45,754 bases of DNA from Gammaproteobacteria bacterium (GTDB lineage: Bacteria; Pseudomonadota; Gammaproteobacteria; JAKDMP01): contig JALUYA010000036.1 of assembly GCA_027018875.1 (NCBI GenBank), forward strand, positions 1 through 45,754, read 5' to 3'. Made by a program: the position numbers and the translations under genes. Shown here one piece after another: positions 43,132 through 45,754 of the stretch; position 1 is the first letter of the stretch, and each line of letters begins with the position of its first letter. The notes below the pieces were generated by a model, which saw only the letters and a program-made list of their open reading frames with translations, ran no database searches and had not been told where the DNA came from.

Positions 43132-44152
43132 CGTTGTAATCCCCTATTCGGCGTACGCCGAAGGCGGCGCCGCTGCGCGCACTTCCCCGGCGAGACCGAA
43201 CTCGACCGGCGCGGCGACAGTAGTGGCACTCTCCGCGCAAGAGCTGATAGCCCGCGAGTTTCCACCGCGTGAGGATTACTTCGGAGGCTGGCTTACCAGT
43301 CAATCGCTGGGAATGATCCACGCTTGGCGCGGGATTGGCAAGACGCATTTTTCCCTTGAGGTGGGCTACGCTGTCGCGAGCGGGGGCAGTTACTTGAAGT
43401 GGCAGGCGCCAGAAGCGAGGCGCGTCCTCTACATTGATGGCGAAATGTCTGGCTGCGTACTTCAAGAGCGTGTCGCACGAATTGCCGCGAGCGCCGAGAA
43501 GGAGCCGCCGGACGGATTCCTGAAATTCGTCACACCCGACGCGCAGTCGGGGCCATTGCCAGACCTGGCGACGCTTGAAGGGCAAGAGAGATACGAGAGC
43601 GCGTTGGAAGCCGTCAATTTAGTTGTTGTCGATAACCTGTCCTGTCTCGCCCGCCGTGGCGGGAAGGAAAACGAGGGCGAAAGCTGGCTGCCGGTGGCCG
43701 ATTGGGCGCTTCGCCAGCGTGCGGCAGGGCGCGCGGTGTTGTTTGTGCACCACTCCGGCAAGGGCGGCCTGCAGCGCGGGACGAGCCGCCGAGAAGACCT
43801 GCTCGACTGGGTAATAACGCTGCGCCGCCCCATCGACTACCTGCCGGAAGAGGGCGCGCGCTTCACTGTCGAGTTCGAGAAAGCCCGCGGGCTGGTGGGC
43901 GATGCTGTAGCCGGGTTCGAGGCTGCCTTGGGAACCGACGAACACGGTAGACGTAGCTGGACTATGGCCAACGTCGAAGATGTCAAGTTGCAGCGTGTGG
44001 CCGAGCTGGTCAAAGCGGGGGCCACGCAAAAGGATATAGCAGATGAGTTAAACCTGTCGCGCTTCCAAGCCGGACGCCGAATTAAGACGGCAATCGAGGC
44101 CGGGCTGATCACTCATTCCGACTTGAACGACGGACGTGGAGGGCGGCGATGA
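43121..44152 (+). CDS. RepA/DnaB-like AAA (RecA-fold) ATPase
   Basis: A replication-helicase-like P-loop protein of 343 residues from GTG 43121. GAGGAGG sits 6 bp before this start, and it is the first plausible start after the previous gene. Walker A is AWRGIGKT (about 68-75), the RepA/KaiC-like variant lacking the first Gly. RRVLYIDGEM and Walker B NLVVVDN (about 166-172) follow, then VLFVHHSGKGG with the sensor-like His pair. The C-terminus carries an HTH-like KAGATQKDIADELNLSRFQA (about 300-320). Family members such as RSF1010 RepA unwind origins. The cluster of 9-bp repeats immediately downstream supports a role in replicating the element. Confidence 0.85.
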   Translation: MPRDVVIPYSAYAEGGAAARTSPARPNSTGAATVVALSAQELIAREFPPREDYFGGWLTSQSLGMIHAWRGIGKTHFSLEVGYAVASGGSYLKWQAPEARRVLYIDGEMSGCVLQERVARIAASAEKEPPDGFLKFVTPDAQSGPLPDLATLEGQERYESALEAVNLVVVDNLSCLARRGGKENEGESWLPVADWALRQRAAGRAVLFVHHSGKGGLQRGTSRREDLLDWVITLRRPIDYLPEEGARFTVEFEKARGLVGDAVAGFEAALGTDEHGRRSWTMANVEDVKLQRVAELVKAGATQKDIADELNLSRFQAGRRIKTAIEAGLITHSDLNDGRGGRR

Positions 44153-44250
44153 ACGGACCGATGAACGGACCGACTTCGAGCAAACGTGCAAACGTGCAAC
44201 CCCTAGTGCGCGCACCTTTGCACCTTTGCCCCTTGGAGGCGCACCTATGA
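44149..44250 (+). CDS. Possible 33-codon micro-ORF over the repeat cluster
   Basis: ATG 44149 overlaps the ATPase stop (ATGA), and its TGA at 44248-44250 overlaps the next ATG (ATGA). It encodes MNGPMNGPTSSKRANV and then a Leu/Pro-rich end. A 12-bp tandem duplication, GATGAACGGACC at 44148-44159 and 44160-44171, creates two start ATGs. Two iteron-like copies in reverse orientation and two in direct orientation lie inside. It may be a real coupling peptide or a by-product of origin sequence. Confidence 0.35.
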   Translation: MNGPMNGPTSSKRANVQPLVRAPLHLCPLEAHL

Positions 44251-44374
44251 ACGCACCTTTGAAAAAGGGCGAAAGCCTGAAAGCCGCGGCACAGCAGCGT
44301 TTGGAGCAAATGAGCGGGCGCACCTTTGCCCGCACCTTTGCCCGCACGTTTGATAAAAACAGACCGCACCTTTG
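44181..44374. repeat. Iteron-like cluster of a 9-bp motif: candidate replication origin
   Basis: GCACCTTTG occurs at 44212, 44220, 44253, 44320, 44332 and 44366. GCACGTTTG occurs at 44344, and GCACCTATG at 44241. The inverse CAAACGTGC occurs at 44181 and 44189. Copies are spaced 8 bp (44181/44189 and 44212/44220) or 12 bp (44320/44332/44344). The direct copies fall in all three codon phases, so amino-acid repetition alone does not explain them. An A-rich stretch (44352-44361) lies next to the last copies. It sits immediately after the RepA-like gene. Confidence 0.7.
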
Positions 44375-44816
44375 CTCAGAAAATGCGGGCGCAACCGTGC
44401 AACCGACCGACGCACGCCTGCTCGAACGCTGCAAAACGGCCTGCCGGGGCCTGTCTCTGTGGCCTCAAGAATTGGCGGCTGCGTTGGACGAAGGCGACCG
44501 CGAGGCCATTCTGAGCGGCGACCCTGCTGAACTCGCGGCATTGCGAACCTTTGCCGAGGGCTTGGCCGCACGCCTGCGCACGGGGAAGCTGCCGCCGGGC
44601 ATTCCCGAGGCTTACGACCGCCTGCGCGCAGAACTCAAGCGGCGCCCCGAGATTCGAACGGCGGTCGAAGTTTTGACGCCTGACAGCGATCCGGTTTTGC
44701 TGGCCGTGGCTATTCGCGGAATTGGCTGCGCGACGCTGCGGATTGCGCGCGAGCGTTACGACGCGGGCAAACTGATCGAAATCATCGACCGCACCACGAA
44801 GGAGGGAAAGGCATGA
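44247..44816 (+). CDS. Unknown protein with RTF-type N-terminal repeats
   Basis: 189 residues from ATG 44247, with GGAGG 8 bp upstream. A longer GTG start at 44136 is open but would overlap the ATPase. The N-terminal 60 residues are encoded by the repeat cluster and include RTFARTFARTF. The remaining part is a helical, acidic/basic domain: SLWPQELAAALDEGDREAI, then GKLPPGIPEAYDRLRAELKR and VLLAVAIRGIGCATLRIARE. I do not recognise a family. The stop overlaps the next ATG (ATGA at 44813-44816). A role in replication or copy control is suggested only by location. Confidence 0.65.
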   Translation: MNAPLKKGESLKAAAQQRLEQMSGRTFARTFARTFDKNRPHLCSENAGATVQPTDARLLERCKTACRGLSLWPQELAAALDEGDREAILSGDPAELAALRTFAEGLAARLRTGKLPPGIPEAYDRLRAELKRRPEIRTAVEVLTPDSDPVLLAVAIRGIGCATLRIARERYDAGKLIEIIDRTTKEGKA

Positions 44817-44923
44817 GGAGACTTAAGACTTGCGTGCTGTACACGGCCATATCCACGGCTGCACTGGCGCTGTTTGTTGGGTTGATGGCAGCGGCCTATG
44901 CGCTGGGCACGGGGATGCTGTAG
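44813..44923 (+). CDS. 36-residue single-pass membrane peptide
   Basis: ATG 44813 overlaps the upstream stop and has GGAGG 7 bp ahead. It encodes MRRLKTCVLYTAI followed by a hydrophobic stretch (about residues 13-34) rich in Ala, Leu and Gly, ending GTGML. Two N-terminal Arg and a Lys would keep the N-terminus inside. It resembles holin-like or toxin-like small membrane peptides only in general build. Its TAG shares a G with the GTG start of the next gene. Confidence 0.6.
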   Translation: MRRLKTCVLYTAISTAALALFVGLMAAAYALGTGML

Positions 44924-45231
44924 TGGCGCGTAAGCCGCCCTTAACCCCCACGAAACGGACGTCTGACCGCCCGCTAGCCCTTGTGCCGAGCGGGAAGAGC
45001 AAAGACCCCACCCCCCGGCGGTTTTCGCTCAATACGCTGAGGGGTATCAGGCGTGAGCTGGGGCAGGTATATCGGTTGGCGAGGGAGGGCGAGTTGGACC
45101 TAGCTGCCGCCTGCAAGCTGGGCTATCTGCTGAGCACGTTGGCGAAGGTGAGCGAGTCGGAACTGTTGGAGGATCGCCTTTCGCGGCTTGAGCGAGCTGT
45201 TAGCGAGGGGCAGCAGAATGGCAACGATTGA
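44923..45231 (+). CDS. Unknown small phage-like protein
   Basis: 102 residues from GTG 44923, which overlaps the TAG of the preceding peptide. The N-terminus is Pro/Lys/Arg-rich (ARKPPLTPTKRTSDRPL). The C-terminal helical part is NTLRGIRRELGQVYRLAREG followed by LLEDRLSRLERAVSE. Helical proteins of this style occur in phages and integrative elements next to terminase or packaging genes, but no such gene is here and I cannot name it. The open frame extends upstream to 44830, but the GTG start fits the gene packing. Confidence 0.6.
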   Translation: MARKPPLTPTKRTSDRPLALVPSGKSKDPTPRRFSLNTLRGIRRELGQVYRLAREGELDLAAACKLGYLLSTLAKVSESELLEDRLSRLERAVSEGQQNGND

Positions 45232-45478
45232 ACGCCGCTTGGAGCGCCTGGAGCAACGCCTGGCCGCACGTGATACGCGGCCCATGATTGGCTTCCTGGT
45301 GGGTGTTGAGGCAGACGGCGCGCGCTGTGACCCTGTACGCGGGGGCACATTGTCCGGTCATATGATCGAACGCGAGCCGGGCGAGCCGCTGGAGGCATTC
45401 GTGAGGCGCGTTGTGGAGGCATTTCCGCCTGCACGCGGCGCAGCCCTTGCGGTTTACATGCTCGCTGGGCCCGTTTGA
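45218..45478 (+). CDS. Unknown small protein, last gene of the element
   Basis: 86 residues from ATG 45218, preceded by GAGGGG 7 bp upstream and overlapping the previous stop by 14 bp. A short coiled-coil-like start, TIERRLERLEQRLAARD, echoes the LERAV end of the preceding protein. The rest (MIGFLVGVEADGARCDPV, PPARGAALAVYMLAGP) is a compact domain of unknown type. It is followed by the right-end arm sites, so no further gene fits before attR. Confidence 0.6.
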   Translation: MATIERRLERLEQRLAARDTRPMIGFLVGVEADGARCDPVRGGTLSGHMIEREPGEPLEAFVRRVVEAFPPARGAALAVYMLAGPV

Positions 45479-45489
45479 ACTTCGTGCAC

Positions 45490-45511
45490 TTGTGAGTAAG
45501 ATTGTGAGTAA
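45490..45511 (+). repeat. Candidate integrase arm-type sites, right end
   Basis: Two perfect TTGTGAGTAA copies, at 45490-45499 and 45502-45511, have the same 12-bp period as the pair at 39976 and 39988. They lie 62 bp inside attR and directly after the last gene of the element. Confidence 0.7.
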
Positions 45512-45572
45512 GATTCAGCCAGCGATTCTGAAAAGCCAGTAATAATGCGGCCTGTAGGCTGCTATTGGATGG

Positions 45573-45611
45573 CACCCGTAGCCACCATTAACCCTTCCAA
45601 GCGCTTCCAGA
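45573..45611 (+). repeat. attR: right 39-bp direct repeat
   Basis: A perfect copy of 39848-39886, starting with the CCCGTAGCCACCA end of tRNA-Met but without the rest of the tRNA. It marks the right border of the 5.7-kb element. Confidence 0.93.
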
Positions 45612-45754
45612 CGATTCTAAAAACCAAGAAAAGGGGACACCATTTCGCCGCTCCTGTCAATTGGGTATAGATATCCGTCTCCCCATTTTCGGGGAGTTGC
45701 GTGCCACGCAGCCTTCGTTCCGACTCCCGTTGTGTTTTCACGCGGTGCGAGGAT
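45612..45754 (+). other. Chromosomal flank right of the element, no gene recognised
   Basis: 143 bp to the window edge. It contains AAAAGGGGACACCATTT, wording often met next to REP-associated transposase remnants, and an inverted CCCC/GGGG pair around CTCCCCATTTTCGGGGAG (45679-45696). No open frame here is long enough to call. Confidence 0.3.

Noticed and set aside
44181-44374. Reading the repeat cluster as a CRISPR array or a simple protein repeat
   Set aside because: The units are 9 bp, irregularly spaced and in both orientations; they also occur in different codon phases, so neither model fits.

Overview
The window is GC-rich chromosomal DNA from a hopanoid-producing gammaproteobacterium. 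The order lolB–ispE–tRNA-Gln–prs–rplY–pth–ychF, with hemA–prfA nearby, is the usual gammaproteobacterial arrangement. The hopanoid genes and a single-enzyme squalene synthase point to a methylotroph-like or sulfur/ammonia-oxidiser-like lineage. Genus cannot be read from the sequence alone.

Layout. Positions 1-345 hold the decayed remnant of an integron-type tyrosine recombinase. Next comes a metabolic block: ppc and fumC (minus), a DedA membrane protein, a DUF2891 protein, an MBL-fold hydrolase coupled to an AcuI-like reductase, lon directly abutting a fumarylacetoacetate-hydrolase-family gene, then an EamA exporter and an OPT transporter. From about 15 to 26.6 kb lies an isoprenoid/hopanoid region. 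A minus-strand operon (hpnB-like glycosyltransferase, PlsC-type acyltransferase, UPF0104/flippase-like membrane protein) converges on a lone GT-B glycosyltransferase. ispH–hpnH (minus) then diverges from hpnA–squalene synthase–shc–hpnG (plus) across one 136-bp control region. Together these supply isoprenoid precursor, make squalene, cyclise it to hopene, add adenosine (HpnH) and remove adenine (HpnG).

From 26.7 to 39.6 kb: an aldehyde dehydrogenase/TauE-SafE pair, a tiny lipoprotein, a membrane protein, prfA–hemA, a TPR lipoprotein coupled to lolB and ispE, tRNA-Gln, prs, rplY, pth and ychF.

The last 6 kb is the most unusual part. A 39-bp perfect direct repeat begins inside the 3' end of tRNA-Met (39848) and recurs at 45573, bounding a 5.7-kb integrated element. 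It carries a P4-type integrase flanked by paired GTGAGTAA-type repeats at both ends (candidate arm sites), a HigBA toxin-antitoxin pair with its own promoter, an unknown HTH protein, AlpA, a RepA/DnaB-like ATPase, and a chain of small overlapping genes. Directly after the ATPase lies a cluster of about ten copies, in both orientations and all three codon phases, of a 9-bp motif (GCACSTTTG). It looks like an iteron origin embedded in coding DNA. No capsid, terminase, relaxase or conjugation gene is recognisable, so the element is best described as a small replicating satellite or plasmid-like integrative element.
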